This document shows, piece by piece, positions 8,374 through 16,705 of a stretch of 64,000 nt of DNA (positions within the stretch are counted from its first letter, which is position 1; each line of letters opens with the position of its first letter). The position numbers and the translations under genes were made by a program. The notes below the pieces were generated by a model. That model did no database searches. It was not told where the DNA came from and saw only the letters and a program-made list of their open reading frames with translations. Location of the stretch: contig NZ_CAKMMW010000006.1 of the NCBI RefSeq assembly GCF_927798215.1, positions 62,001 through 126,000 on the forward strand, in the 5' to 3' direction. This DNA comes from Paenibacillus_E allorhizoplanae (GTDB taxonomy: Bacteria > Bacillota > Bacilli > Paenibacillales > NBRC-103111).

Positions 8374-8922
8374 TTATCGGGCTGGAACCTGGGGGCTATT
8401 CCCATTGGGACCTGCGTTATCGATGTCTGGATCATTGCGGATATCTCGTGGCAGTTGTGGCATCACACGACCAACGATATCAGCCATTTGTTCTGCAAAG
8501 CCTTGTATAGGTCTTCCTGCTTGAATGTTATCCCGGATGTTGCGTAAGCGTTGATCTAAATCCATATCAGCTGTCACGATTGCATTGACACCATAAGGAT
8601 CCTTCTTGAGTGCCTCAGCCACCGAATATTTAATAGTTCCGACTTTGGCTCGATCAAGTTCCTTCTTAATGTTAATGCCTACGACAGCTGTATTGCCGAA
8701 GACGACGCAATGTGCGCTTTCAACCTGCGGGATACCCATTGCTAGGTTTTCCAAATGCGCTGCAACTGCCTTAGAATCTTTAATTTCTAGCTTTTGCGGA
8801 GCAATTTGTTGAACTTTTACTTGTTTTTGATTCGTATCTTGAGAGGGGGCACCACTTTTCGGCGCTTGACTGCAGCCTACCGCGAGGATCAGTATCAGTC
8901 CGCATACGTATATTAGTCTCAC
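8374..8922 (-). CDS. ylaJ: YhcN/YlaJ-family sporulation lipoprotein
   Basis: This is a secreted lipoprotein of about 182 residues. A short signal peptide ends in the lipobox ILAVGCSQ, and a YhcN/YlaJ domain follows, with HLENLAMGIPQVESAHCVVFGNTAVVGI-type sequence split over about residues 55-85. The C-terminus is a low-complexity stretch of Pro, Asn and Asp. Family members sit in the spore inner membrane region and affect germination. The start is GTG 8922, nine bases after AAGAAGGGA on the minus strand; the longer frame to 9099 would place a charged stretch before the signal peptide. The neighbour ylaK is as in B. subtilis. Confidence 0.85.
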   Translation of the reverse strand: MRLIYVCGLILILAVGCSQAPKSGAPSQDTNQKQVKVQQIAPQKLEIKDSKAVAAHLENLAMGIPQVESAHCVVFGNTAVVGINIKKELDRAKVGTIKYSVAEALKKDPYGVNAIVTADMDLDQRLRNIRDNIQAGRPIQGFAEQMADIVGRVMPQLPRDIRNDPDIDNAGPNGNSPQVPAR

Positions 8923-9035
8923 CAGAATCGTTCCCTTCTTTCCTTGAATCTCGCGTTTAGTTTGTCCTGTACGGTTAGGTTGTATGTATGAATATAACCA
9001 ATGATCTAACGCCAAATCTGGGAGGGGACACACCA

Positions 9036-10367
9036 ATGAAAAAAATTTACGTGTTAGATACCAATGTACTGCTTCAGGATCCCAATGCTTTATTCGCATT
9101 TGAAGATAATGAAGTGGTCATACCCGCCGTGGTGTTGGAAGAAATCGATTCTAAGAAACGAAATGCGGATGAAATCGGTCGCAATGCTAGACATGTCTCG
9201 AGACTACTAGACGGATTAAGAGCCAAAGGCAATTTATCCGACGGCATTACACTTGGACATGGCGGCAGCATTAAAGTGGAGCTTAACCATCGCAGCTTTG
9301 CGAAACTGCAAGATACGTTTGCTGAGTTAACGAACGACAATCGCATTCTAGCAGTTGCCCTTAATTACCATTTGGAAGAACAAGAAAATGATGTAGCTAG
9401 ACCTGTCGTTATTGTCAGTAAAGATACGTTGGTTCGAATTAAGGCGGATGTACTGGGTATTCCGGCACAGGATTACTTAACAGATCGGATTGTGGCTCAA
9501 ACCGATATGTATACTGGTTATATCACGCTCTTTGTTCATCCTTCGATCATTGATGAGTTCTATTCGTATCGCTTCTTGACCGTGACATCACTTAATTTGA
9601 GCTATATGCTGCACCCGCACGAATTCGTAATCCTGCGCGATGAGCTGGGCTCTTCCAAGTCCGCACTGCTCAAAGTTACACCAGATGCCAAAAAACTTGA
9701 GCCGCTTTACATGAGTAATGATCCCATCTGGGGAATTGCCGCGCGCAATGCGCAGCAGCGAATGGCTCTTGAGCTTCTGCTCAATGACGATATCCCGCTC
9801 GTCACCCTAACTGGGAAAGCGGGTACAGGTAAAACGCTGCTTACGTTAGCTGCGGGGCTAATGAAAATTGAGGATGATCGTAAATATAAAAAATTGTTAA
9901 TTGCTCGTCCGGTCGTTCCGATGGGCAAGGATATCGGTTACCTGCCTGGTGAAAAAGATGAAAAGCTGCGCCCTTGGATGCAGCCGATCTATGATAATTT
10001 GGAATACTTATTCGATACCAAAAAACCAGGTGATATTGAAAAGATACTTGCCGGTCTAGGTAGTATTCAAGTGGAGGCGTTAACGTATATTCGCGGACGT
10101 TCCATACCTGGGCAATTCATTATTATCGATGAAGCACAGAACCTCTCGAAACACGAAGTGAAAACGATCGTATCGCGTGTTGGAGAGGGCAGTAAAATCG
10201 TTCTCCTCGGTGATCCGGATCAAATTGACCATCCATACCTAGATGCATCAAGCAATGGGCTTACGTATGTGGTAGAGCGCTTTAAACAGGAAGGCATAAG
10301 CGGACATATCACATTAGAACGCGGCGAACGCTCGCATCTGGCTCAATTGGCTGCAGATTTGCTCTAA
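9036..10367 (+). CDS. ylaK: PhoH-family protein with N-terminal PIN domain (PhoH2)
   Basis: This is a two-domain protein of 443 residues: an N-terminal PIN ribonuclease domain (KIYVLDTNVLLQDPNALF at the start, conserved acidic residues) and a C-terminal PhoH ATPase with Walker A GKAGTGKTLL near residue 267 and Walker B FIIIDEAQNLS near residue 363. PhoH2 proteins couple RNA unwinding to sequence-specific RNA cleavage. ATG 9036 follows GGGAGGGG at 9020-9027. The gene is divergent from ylaJ, matching B. subtilis ylaJ-ylaK, and ends at its own terminator. Confidence 0.92.
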   Translation: MKKIYVLDTNVLLQDPNALFAFEDNEVVIPAVVLEEIDSKKRNADEIGRNARHVSRLLDGLRAKGNLSDGITLGHGGSIKVELNHRSFAKLQDTFAELTNDNRILAVALNYHLEEQENDVARPVVIVSKDTLVRIKADVLGIPAQDYLTDRIVAQTDMYTGYITLFVHPSIIDEFYSYRFLTVTSLNLSYMLHPHEFVILRDELGSSKSALLKVTPDAKKLEPLYMSNDPIWGIAARNAQQRMALELLLNDDIPLVTLTGKAGTGKTLLTLAAGLMKIEDDRKYKKLLIARPVVPMGKDIGYLPGEKDEKLRPWMQPIYDNLEYLFDTKKPGDIEKILAGLGSIQVEALTYIRGRSIPGQFIIIDEAQNLSKHEVKTIVSRVGEGSKIVLLGDPDQIDHPYLDASSNGLTYVVERFKQEGISGHITLERGERSHLAQLAADLL

Positions 10368-10373
10368 ATAGAG

Positions 10374-10405
10374 AAAAGCCCACATCAGCCGATGTGGGCT
10401 TTTTT
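10374..10405. terminator. Intrinsic terminator of ylaK
   Basis: A 13-bp stem AAAAGCCCACATC / GATGTGGGCTTTT with loop AGCC is followed by more T residues. The A run on the other side may also let it end the convergent minus-strand gene. Confidence 0.88.
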
Positions 10406-10412
10406 GCTGCAT

Positions 10413-10901
10413 TTAACGAAGAATTTCGATGCTGCAGCGATAAGCTTTGGCAATTCCGTGCATGAGCTCTTCGAGTTGCCGATCAACGACGTACACGTCG
10501 TGGTCACCTTCTTTGTACTGGGCGATGAGATGCTCTTCAACCTGAAGGACTGCTTGATCAACCTCGGCAGCGGGACTATTCGCAGTGAAGCGGAAAGGGA
10601 TCACGATTTTATCGTATAAATAGTTATGTTCTGCACGACTAGTGAACCCGTAGTCACTGAACAAATCCGTTAATCCTGCTTCTTCAGCTAGCAAACGGAG
10701 CTCCATTATAGAAGTCTCGATATTAAAATGGGCCATGACATCAAGCGCGGCACGTTGTTGCTCTTCGTTACTTACAATCAGCATTTCTTTATCGCGATCG
10801 AATAACTCGACTTTGCCGGCAAGCGCTTTGACGATTTGGGCATAGAAGCCAGGTATTTTTCCGTCGGGTAGATCCATCATTAGACCAATTTTAGATTCCA
10901 T
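10413..10901 (-). CDS. Hypothetical cytoplasmic protein, 162 residues
   Basis: This soluble protein has an alternating alpha/beta pattern and no signal peptide or membrane span. It may contain two repeats of a small sheet domain: one around KVELFDRDKEMLIVSNEEQ and one around KEGDHDVYVVDRQLEEL. ATG 10901 follows GTGAGGA on the minus strand. Its position next to ylaK suggests comparison with B. subtilis ylaL, which is of similar length, but I could not verify homology by eye. Function unknown. Confidence 0.7.
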   Translation of the reverse strand: MESKIGLMMDLPDGKIPGFYAQIVKALAGKVELFDRDKEMLIVSNEEQQRAALDVMAHFNIETSIMELRLLAEEAGLTDLFSDYGFTSRAEHNYLYDKIVIPFRFTANSPAAEVDQAVLQVEEHLIAQYKEGDHDVYVVDRQLEELMHGIAKAYRCSIEILR

Positions 10902-10942
10902 TTTTGTTGTTCCTCACTTTTCCATGCATTATCCCTACTAGT

Positions 10943-12040
10943 TTACAGAGATAATTTGAGTTTAACAACTGCCACGCCTTTTTTGGTTTCAACACTGATC
11001 ACATCGAGGTAGCTTACGACTTTTTTCGGTACAAAACCTAATGAAAATTCCTTCGTAAAGTCTGCAATGGTCGTATCTGGCAACTTGAAGCTATTAAATT
11101 CAAGATTATCAACAACAAAGCGGACTTCATTCAAGTTCTCTGCGTTCGTGAGAAGGACGAAGTTCCCTTGTATGGAAATCTGCAACTCACCTTTTTTGCC
11201 GGTCGCGACCATGGCTCCGTCTTTGAATTCAAAATTCAACGTCTTCAGAAGCTCGCTTTTCGAGTGAAGATACGTATTGAAATCTGTGTCCGTCAGATTG
11301 ACAACTGGTGTTGTAGATGTGATGCTAATATATTTACTATCTGACATTAGAAATTGTGGCAGTTCGCGGAAAGCCAAAGATAAATTGTCCAGATAATCTC
11401 TGGCCAAAGGCAAGCCTTCTTGCTTCCATTGATCATTTAAACTCTTGATTTGGGTTGCAATAACCTGAGCTTGTGCACTGACAGCCAGCTGTTTGTCCAA
11501 CTCTTCTTGAAGCTTGACAAGCCGCTCTCGCTGCTCAAGGAATTTAGTTTTGGTATTCTGAAGCTCAGTCCGAGAATTCGCTAATTCCGTTTGTAACTTA
11601 GTGAGCTTCTGAAAGGAATCCGTGAATTGCGCTAGTGAGCGATGGTCATTCGTGATGATCATCTGTAAGTATTCGAACATCCGCAAGACGTCGGTAAAGG
11701 AGTTTGCCGCGAAGAGAAGCATCCAGATCGAGTCTCGATCTCCTGTATAATACGCTCGAAGCACTTTGCCTGCATGCTTGCGAGTTGCATCCACATTACC
11801 GCTTTGCTTTACGATATCTTGTTCATTCTGTTTAATTTGCTCACCAATTTTGGCATCCTGCTCGTTAAGACGAGCAACCTCTTTATCGATTTCGAAAATA
11901 GTTAGCCCTTTCTGGAGCAGTTCCTTAGCTTCATCTTGTGTTGATGTCGTTTCTTCGGCCAGAGCGCCTCCAGAAGGCAATGTGATTTGCATGAGCAAAA
12001 CAATGGACAACAGCAAGGCTGTGAGTTTTTTTGAATTCAT
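10943..12040 (-). CDS. Secreted coiled-coil protein, PcsB/CwlO N-domain-like
   Basis: The protein of 365 residues has a signal peptide (about residues 1-28, ending GGALAEE), then a long coiled coil (about 33-75), a short globular insert with RAYYTGDRDSIWMLLFAANS near residue 98, and a second coiled coil (about 140-195). This order is that of the regulatory coiled-coil domain of peptidoglycan hydrolases such as PcsB and CwlO. There is no NlpC/P60 or CHAP domain after it; instead a roughly 150-residue beta-rich region ends in KKGVAVVKLKLSL. It may be an envelope regulator or a substrate-binding partner. ATG 12040 follows GGGGAG. Confidence 0.75.
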   Translation of the reverse strand: MNSKKLTALLLSIVLLMQITLPSGGALAEETTSTQDEAKELLQKGLTIFEIDKEVARLNEQDAKIGEQIKQNEQDIVKQSGNVDATRKHAGKVLRAYYTGDRDSIWMLLFAANSFTDVLRMFEYLQMIITNDHRSLAQFTDSFQKLTKLQTELANSRTELQNTKTKFLEQRERLVKLQEELDKQLAVSAQAQVIATQIKSLNDQWKQEGLPLARDYLDNLSLAFRELPQFLMSDSKYISITSTTPVVNLTDTDFNTYLHSKSELLKTLNFEFKDGAMVATGKKGELQISIQGNFVLLTNAENLNEVRFVVDNLEFNSFKLPDTTIADFTKEFSLGFVPKKVVSYLDVISVETKKGVAVVKLKLSL

Positions 12041-12094
12041 TGATGGTATTCTCCCCCTATGAATAGATTATCATATTTCTATTAAATGAAGCAC

Positions 12095-12130
12095 AAAAAA
12101 ATACTTACCTTTGGGGAAAGGTAAGTATTT
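12095..12130. terminator. Terminator of the minus-strand lipoprotein gene
   Basis: A perfect 14-bp stem AAATACTTACCTTT / AAAGGTAAGTATTT with loop GGGG; on the minus strand it is followed by a run of T residues. Confidence 0.85.
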
Positions 12131-12140
12131 AACCTTGTTC

Positions 12141-13109
12141 CTATTTTTTGGAAGCTGGTGTTAAGAGTTTTAGAATATCATCAAAACTCTTCACTTTAGC
12201 AGGAATTTCCTTTGTCAGAGGTGTGCCTTGATTAATCGCATCAGTGGTTTGATGGAGGATAATGTGATTATCGAGGACTTTGCCATCTAGCGTTACAGAG
12301 AACGTGATATCGAGCGTCTGATCACGAATAAAGCCTTGATCATCTATCGCGATCTTCATGCTGCTTGGTGCTTTCAGCGCTATAGAAGCCATCCCATTTT
12401 TCTTGAGTGCTTCAGCTTTATCAGCTGTTAGTAAACCATTTGTTTGTAAGGTGCCAATGAACTCTGGTAATTTGGCTTGGAATTGCGTATTTATTTCTTT
12501 TACATTTTTGGTAGTCAGATCAACTTGAATCGATTTAGCTGTGAACCCGTCAGTTAGTTTAATAGGATCTTTGGCTTGCTTAAACCACTTCGCATCCAAT
12601 CCTTCGAAAATCAATTTCGTAAGCGCGGTGGAAACTTGAGGTGTATTTTTCAACGTGTCTGCCGTTAATGGACTAGCCGGTGTGCTGCTCATTTTTTGTA
12701 AATCTATGGCATAAAACTCATCAGCTGTCTTATTTAAGGCTGGCATATTAAAATACAATTTGCTATCTTTAATGAGAATTGGTATATCGACGGGGGAAGT
12801 AGATCCCTTAGGCGTTATACGTAAGTCTGACTGATATTGGAGCGGGTCTACCTGGCTAATACCCTTCCACGTAATCGTGCTCTCTCTGATCAAAGATAAC
12901 AACCCGTTGGTAAGAGGATTTGCTGATTTCATTAAACCATCACTGATCGCGAGAGTCGTGCTTCCATCGAACGTATAAGATTTCAATTCCGATTGTTTGT
13001 TTACAGATTGTTGAAATGCTTCTTTAACTTGCGTATTGTCTGTGCAAGCGGTCAACGAGACTAGGCCAATTGCCGTTATCGCTGTTAGGGTAATCCACTT
13101 TTTTGTCAT
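12141..13109 (-). CDS. Lipoprotein of unknown function
   Basis: This is a predicted lipoprotein of 322 residues with a signal peptide ending in the lipobox LVSLTACTD. The mature part is rich in Lys, Ser and Thr and looks beta-rich, with repeated strands such as SYTFDGSTTLAISDG, LYFNMPAL and SMKIAIDDQGFIRDQTLDITFSV. The layout resembles LolA-like or YhiM-type lipoproteins that bind lipid or are envelope stress sensors, but no family can be named. ATG 13109 follows GGAGAG on the minus strand. It is divergent from the methyltransferase gene and has its own terminator, so it appears monocistronic. Confidence 0.75.
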   Translation of the reverse strand: MTKKWITLTAITAIGLVSLTACTDNTQVKEAFQQSVNKQSELKSYTFDGSTTLAISDGLMKSANPLTNGLLSLIRESTITWKGISQVDPLQYQSDLRITPKGSTSPVDIPILIKDSKLYFNMPALNKTADEFYAIDLQKMSSTPASPLTADTLKNTPQVSTALTKLIFEGLDAKWFKQAKDPIKLTDGFTAKSIQVDLTTKNVKEINTQFQAKLPEFIGTLQTNGLLTADKAEALKKNGMASIALKAPSSMKIAIDDQGFIRDQTLDITFSVTLDGKVLDNHIILHQTTDAINQGTPLTKEIPAKVKSFDDILKLLTPASKK

Positions 13110-13199
13110 GCTGGGCTGTCTCTCCTTCCATAATCCTTTATCATTATAAGGGTTTCCTACTCATTTGTCTGTAAGTAAAGAACTGGGGGTTTTACAATC

Positions 13200-14330
13200 G
13201 TGAATCAACTAGAGCCTGCTAGCGTTGCCGCTGCACTGAAGGAACATATTTGCTCGACACTAGATCAAAGAATATCCTTTCGCGACTATATGGAGATATG
13301 CTTATACCACGATACAGTCGGTTATTACCGAAAAGATCAAATAAAAATAGGTAAACAAGGAGATTTCTATACCAGCTCTTCCATAGGAACTGTAATGGGT
13401 GAAATGGTTGCTTCTTTCATTTATAACCATCTACGAACGCAATCCAATCTGCCTCCTCATTTTGAAATTGTTGAATGGGGGGGAGGCAATGGGCGAATGG
13501 CACGCCAGTTGCTTGATGAAATGAGGCTTGCTGCACCCGATCTATATGAACGTTTAACGTATACGCTAATTGAATCGAGTGCCTATCACCGCCAATTGCA
13601 ACAAGAAAGGCTTGTTGAACATGTGGATCGAATTCGTTTTGTGGATGATACAGCTTGGTTAAGTGAGCCTCCGAGCGATCATGTGTATGTATTGGCCAAT
13701 GAGTTGCTGGATGCCTTCCCGATTCATCGTCTGCAATACAAAGATGTGGCCTTCCATGAATCGTTTGTGATCTGGCAGGAGCAAGCGCCTCATTTGCAAG
13801 AGATCTGGTTACCTCTTGGGTCTGGACGCATATTAGACTATCTAACTGCATTAGAAGTTCAATGGCAAGACGGTCAGATTAGTGAATTGAATCTAGAGGC
13901 AGTAGATTGGTATGTTCGACTTTCGGGACGGATGCTAAGCGGGTGCGTTATGGCAATTGATTATGGTGATGTGGAGGAGGAACTGTACGCCTCACATCGG
14001 CATCAGGGAACATTAATGTGCTATCGTAAGCACGAAGCGCACGATAATCCTTTTATCGACCCAGGTGAACAGGACATCACGGCACATGTTAATTTTAGCT
14101 TATGTCAAAAGGCTGCGGTTTCCGCAGGGTTTGAGCCGTATGTGTTTCAAACACAACGTCAGTTCTTGGTTGAGCAGGGCATTTTGGATAAATTGCAAAA
14201 TCATTTTGATCCGAATCCATTTAGTGAAGTGTCCAAAAGAAATCGTTCGATTCGACAATTACTGTTAAGTGATGGAATGAGTGAATTGTTTAAAGTGTTT
14301 ATTGCCATTAAAAAAGGTGAACCGGCATAA
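13200..14330 (+). CDS. SAM-dependent methyltransferase, MidA/NDUFAF7 type
   Basis: The product of 376 residues has the N-terminal signature ISFRDYMEICLYHDTVGYY, then GDFYTSS near residue 56 and the SAM-binding loop EIVEWGGGNGRMARQLL near residue 90. These are the marks of the MidA/NDUFAF7 methyltransferase family, whose human member methylates an arginine of complex I. The bacterial substrate is not known. GTG 13200 follows GGGGG at about ten bases. The 3' end overlaps the hairpin terminator. Confidence 0.85.
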   Translation: MNQLEPASVAAALKEHICSTLDQRISFRDYMEICLYHDTVGYYRKDQIKIGKQGDFYTSSSIGTVMGEMVASFIYNHLRTQSNLPPHFEIVEWGGGNGRMARQLLDEMRLAAPDLYERLTYTLIESSAYHRQLQQERLVEHVDRIRFVDDTAWLSEPPSDHVYVLANELLDAFPIHRLQYKDVAFHESFVIWQEQAPHLQEIWLPLGSGRILDYLTALEVQWQDGQISELNLEAVDWYVRLSGRMLSGCVMAIDYGDVEEELYASHRHQGTLMCYRKHEAHDNPFIDPGEQDITAHVNFSLCQKAAVSAGFEPYVFQTQRQFLVEQGILDKLQNHFDPNPFSEVSKRNRSIRQLLLSDGMSELFKVFIAIKKGEPA

Positions 14331-14349
14331 TTGCCGATTCACCTTTTTG
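14310..14349. terminator. Bidirectional terminator between methyltransferase and DUF2626 genes
   Basis: The stem AAAAAGGTGAA / TTCACCTTTTT carries an inner CGGCA / TGCCG hairpin. T residues follow on both strands. The left arm overlaps the last codons of the methyltransferase gene. Confidence 0.83.
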
Positions 14350-14362
14350 CTCGTTATCTGCG

Positions 14363-14593
14363 TTAGACGGACATTTTGAAAAATGACCAATACGTAAATC
14401 CGCTGAAGGAGATAATCATGTATCCCCAGAACAGCAATATGTAAGTACGTTCTGACAAGCGCATATAGCCTAGAATGACGAATACGGCAGTTTGAAAAAA
14501 GAAAATCAGAGACATAGGTATCATATCGCCAGCTAAGCTCATTAGTGCGATAACAAGTGTCCAAAAACCTAGAACCCGAAACATGCGATCCAT
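14363..14593 (-). CDS. DUF2626-family small membrane protein (YqgY-like)
   Basis: This is a 76-residue membrane protein with three hydrophobic segments. The start MDRMFRVLGFW, the central LGYMRLSERTYI and the end FSGFTYWSFF match the DUF2626 family, represented by B. subtilis YqgY. Function unknown. ATG 14593 lies eleven bases after GAGAGGGG on the minus strand; a longer frame to 14629 lacks a ribosome binding site. It has its own promoter, 14642-14670, which is flanked by an unusual inverted repeat. Confidence 0.85.
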   Translation of the reverse strand: MDRMFRVLGFWTLVIALMSLAGDMIPMSLIFFFQTAVFVILGYMRLSERTYILLFWGYMIISFSGFTYWSFFKMSV

Positions 14594-14641
14594 TCTCGTT
14601 ACATCCCCCTCTCGTACCACGTTGCACAATAACTACAACAC

Positions 14642-14670
14642 ATTATACCGTTTGATCCAAGTGGTGTAAA
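14642..14670 (-). promoter_or_regulatory. SigA-type promoter of the DUF2626 gene
   Basis: On the minus strand TTTACA (14670-14665) and a consensus TATAAT (14647-14642) are separated by 17 bases. It reads towards the DUF2626 gene. Confidence 0.7.
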
Positions 14671-14682
14671 CCGTCAAACGGT
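14647..14682. repeat. Perfect 9-bp inverted repeat around the DUF2626 promoter
   Basis: ACCGTTTGA (14647-14655) and TCAAACGGT (14674-14682) are exact inverted copies 18 bases apart. One arm abuts the -10 box and the other lies just upstream of the -35 box. This is a plausible operator for a dimeric regulator; the regulator is unknown. Confidence 0.6.
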
Positions 14683-14982
14683 GACGAAATTGAAAACATT
14701 TCATCATATAGACGTAGTATGTCTTTTTATACGAATCCCATGTATGAGGGTCAAAAAATTTGGCAATACCATTTAGTATCAAATAGATTCTATGAACTCT
14801 AGTACGGGCATAGAAATAGTAATAATGGCAACGAATCAATTGATACCTGTCTGACTAATTGATTCTTCTTTATGATGTATCCGCAGGTAGGAGAGAATTT
14901 GATCAGGAATCGAAGCTCCCGAAAAGGAGAGACTTTGCTCTCCGACCAAAGATCCCTATAATTTGTTAGGAGGTTTGGCCTT
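14683..14982. other. Gene-free leader upstream of the RsfA-type gene
   Basis: No coding frame with a ribosome binding site is visible. The stretch holds a second perfect inverted repeat, GAATCAATT (14833-14841) and AATTGATTC (14857-14865), followed by TTCTT, and a small GGAGAG / CTCTCC hairpin near 14934-14951. The ribosome binding site TTAGGAGG lies at 14968-14975. I could not identify a convincing sigma-E or sigma-F promoter. Confidence 0.5.
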
Positions 14983-15636
14983 ATGTCGGCAATTAGACAA
15001 GATGCTTGGAGCGATGAAGACGACTTAATTTTAGCGGAGTTGACATTGCGTCATATCCGAGAAGGAAGTACACAATTATCTGCGTTTGAAGAAGTTGGGG
15101 AGCGCATTGGACGAACCGCGGCCGCGTGCGGATTTCGCTGGAACAGCTTTGTACGGAAGAAATATGAAGCAGCCATTCAAATTGCGAAAGCACAGCGTCA
15201 GAAACGGACACAGCTGAAAAAGCATGCCCCTGTTTCCATTTCCGGATCTTCTTCCATTGGTTTACTGGATAGTCCAGATGTATCTACTGGCAAGAATGAA
15301 GTGTTTACTGAAGAAACGCTATCTATTGATGCAGTCATTCGTTTCTTACGGCAATGGCGCAGTACCTATCAGGATATGAATCGTCATATTAAAACGTTGG
15401 AAAAAGAACTGCAGGAGAAAGAGGACGAACTCGATAGACTTGGCAGAGAAAATAATAAGCTGAATAAACAAGTGAATGAAGTTGAAACCGATTATCGCGT
15501 TGTAAATGATGATTATAAAGCGCTTATTCAAATCATGGACCGTGCCAGAAAAATGGCCTTCCTTGTAGAGGAAGAGGAAGAAGAGAAGCCGCGCTTCAAA
15601 ATGGATGCAAATGGTAATTTGGAAAGAGTCGAGTAA
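14983..15636 (+). CDS. RsfA/GerR-family sporulation transcription regulator
   Basis: This 217-residue protein begins with a Myb/SANT-like DNA-binding segment (RQDAWSDEDDLILAEL, then RIGRTAAACGFRWNSFVRK) over about residues 5-60. A linker follows, and then a strong coiled coil (about 120-165) likely used for dimers. The RsfA family includes the prespore regulator RsfA and the mother-cell regulator GerR (YlbO). The location directly before panE (ylbQ) corresponds to ylbO in B. subtilis, so a GerR-like role is favoured, by position only. ATG 14983 follows TTAGGAGG. Confidence 0.85.
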   Translation: MSAIRQDAWSDEDDLILAELTLRHIREGSTQLSAFEEVGERIGRTAAACGFRWNSFVRKKYEAAIQIAKAQRQKRTQLKKHAPVSISGSSSIGLLDSPDVSTGKNEVFTEETLSIDAVIRFLRQWRSTYQDMNRHIKTLEKELQEKEDELDRLGRENNKLNKQVNEVETDYRVVNDDYKALIQIMDRARKMAFLVEEEEEEKPRFKMDANGNLERVE

Positions 15637-15656
15637 TCTTTAGATGACTTAAAATG

Positions 15657-15698
15657 AAAAGCTGCAAATCAAGGGGAGCCTTGGTCTGTGGCTTTTTT
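15657..15698 (+). terminator. Terminator of the RsfA-type gene
   Basis: The inner stem CAAGG / CCTTG with loop GGAG and an outer AAAAGCTGC / GTGGCTTTT arm are followed by extra T residues. The 3' half overlaps the panE promoter. Confidence 0.68.
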
Positions 15699-15708
15699 GC
15701 TGTATAAT
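15681..15708 (+). promoter_or_regulatory. SigA-type promoter of panE
   Basis: TTGGTC (15681-15686) and a consensus TATAAT (15703-15708) are separated by 16 bases. The -35 box lies within the preceding terminator. Confidence 0.62.
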
Positions 15709-15738
15709 AGTGGATACATGAATAAAGGTGGTTATTGC

Positions 15739-16692
15739 ATGCATATCATGATCATCGGTGCTGGCTCTCTTGGTCTTCTTTTTGCTGCTCAGCTTGCCCC
15801 GAATTGTTCGCAATTAACATTAGTAACAAGATCTGAAGGACAAGCTAGAGAATTGGCGGAGCACGGCATCCAACTCGTTGGGACAGAGTCACTAGAGACG
15901 AAGCTTGCGAAGTCGATTGTATTTCAAAGCTATTCTGAGGAGATTAGTGGAAGTATGGCCCCAGTTGCGCGGGAAGTCGATTATATCTTCCTTATGGTGA
16001 AACAGACGGCAATCTCACCAGAACTTATCACTTATATTCAAAGCAAAATGACGCGTCACACCTACTTGATATGCTTTCAGAATGGTGTTGGTCATGAAGT
16101 GAAATTAAGCCAAGCCATCGGGTGGGATAAGCTATTATTTGCCATTACAACAGAAGGGGCTAAGCGAATTGGGCCTACATCCGTTAAACAAACAGGGCAT
16201 GGAATCACCTATTTGGGGGAGTTAGAACCGAAGAATCTTGCTGTCACAAATCATCAACAAATTTTCATTGTGCAGTTGCTGGAGTTAGCAGGATTTCGTG
16301 CGGAATTGTCGAAAAATATGGAAGTTAGAATCTGGACTAAATTAGTCATCAATGCGGTCATCAACCCACTCACAGCCATTCTACGTGTTCAAAATGGTGA
16401 ATTGCTACGTTCAGCATGGGCCCTTTCACTTATGCAAGAACTTTATCAAGAAGTGCTTCGATTGGCTGCTGCCAAAGGAATTGAGCTTCCGATTGACTTA
16501 TGGGATACCGTTCAGGCTGTTTGCGAAGCGACAAAGACGAATCATTCCTCTATGTTGCAAGATATTGAGGCTTCGCGTCATACGGAAATTGACTATTTAA
16601 ATGGCAGTTTAGTAAAGATGGGCAATGAATTGGGCCTCGATCTACCTGCAAATAGCATGGTATATAGAATGATTAAAGCGATAGAAAATTAA
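15739..16692 (+). CDS. panE: 2-dehydropantoate 2-reductase
   Basis: PanE reduces ketopantoate to pantoate with NADPH in coenzyme A synthesis. The 317-residue protein has the N-terminal nucleotide-binding motif IIGAGSLGLLFAA, the KQTAISPELI and CFQNGVGHE segments of the family, and the C-terminal helical domain with NAVINPLTAILRVQNGEL and SSMLQDIEASRHTEIDYLNG. ATG 15739 is chosen because AAAGGTGG lies upstream and the motif then begins at residue 4; an upstream in-frame start would add 17 unrelated residues from the promoter. In B. subtilis the equivalent gene is ylbQ, also close to bshC and mraZ. Confidence 0.93.
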   Translation: MHIMIIGAGSLGLLFAAQLAPNCSQLTLVTRSEGQARELAEHGIQLVGTESLETKLAKSIVFQSYSEEISGSMAPVAREVDYIFLMVKQTAISPELITYIQSKMTRHTYLICFQNGVGHEVKLSQAIGWDKLLFAITTEGAKRIGPTSVKQTGHGITYLGELEPKNLAVTNHQQIFIVQLLELAGFRAELSKNMEVRIWTKLVINAVINPLTAILRVQNGELLRSAWALSLMQELYQEVLRLAAAKGIELPIDLWDTVQAVCEATKTNHSSMLQDIEASRHTEIDYLNGSLVKMGNELGLDLPANSMVYRMIKAIEN

Positions 16693-16705
16693 GAGGTGAA
16701 ACTTT

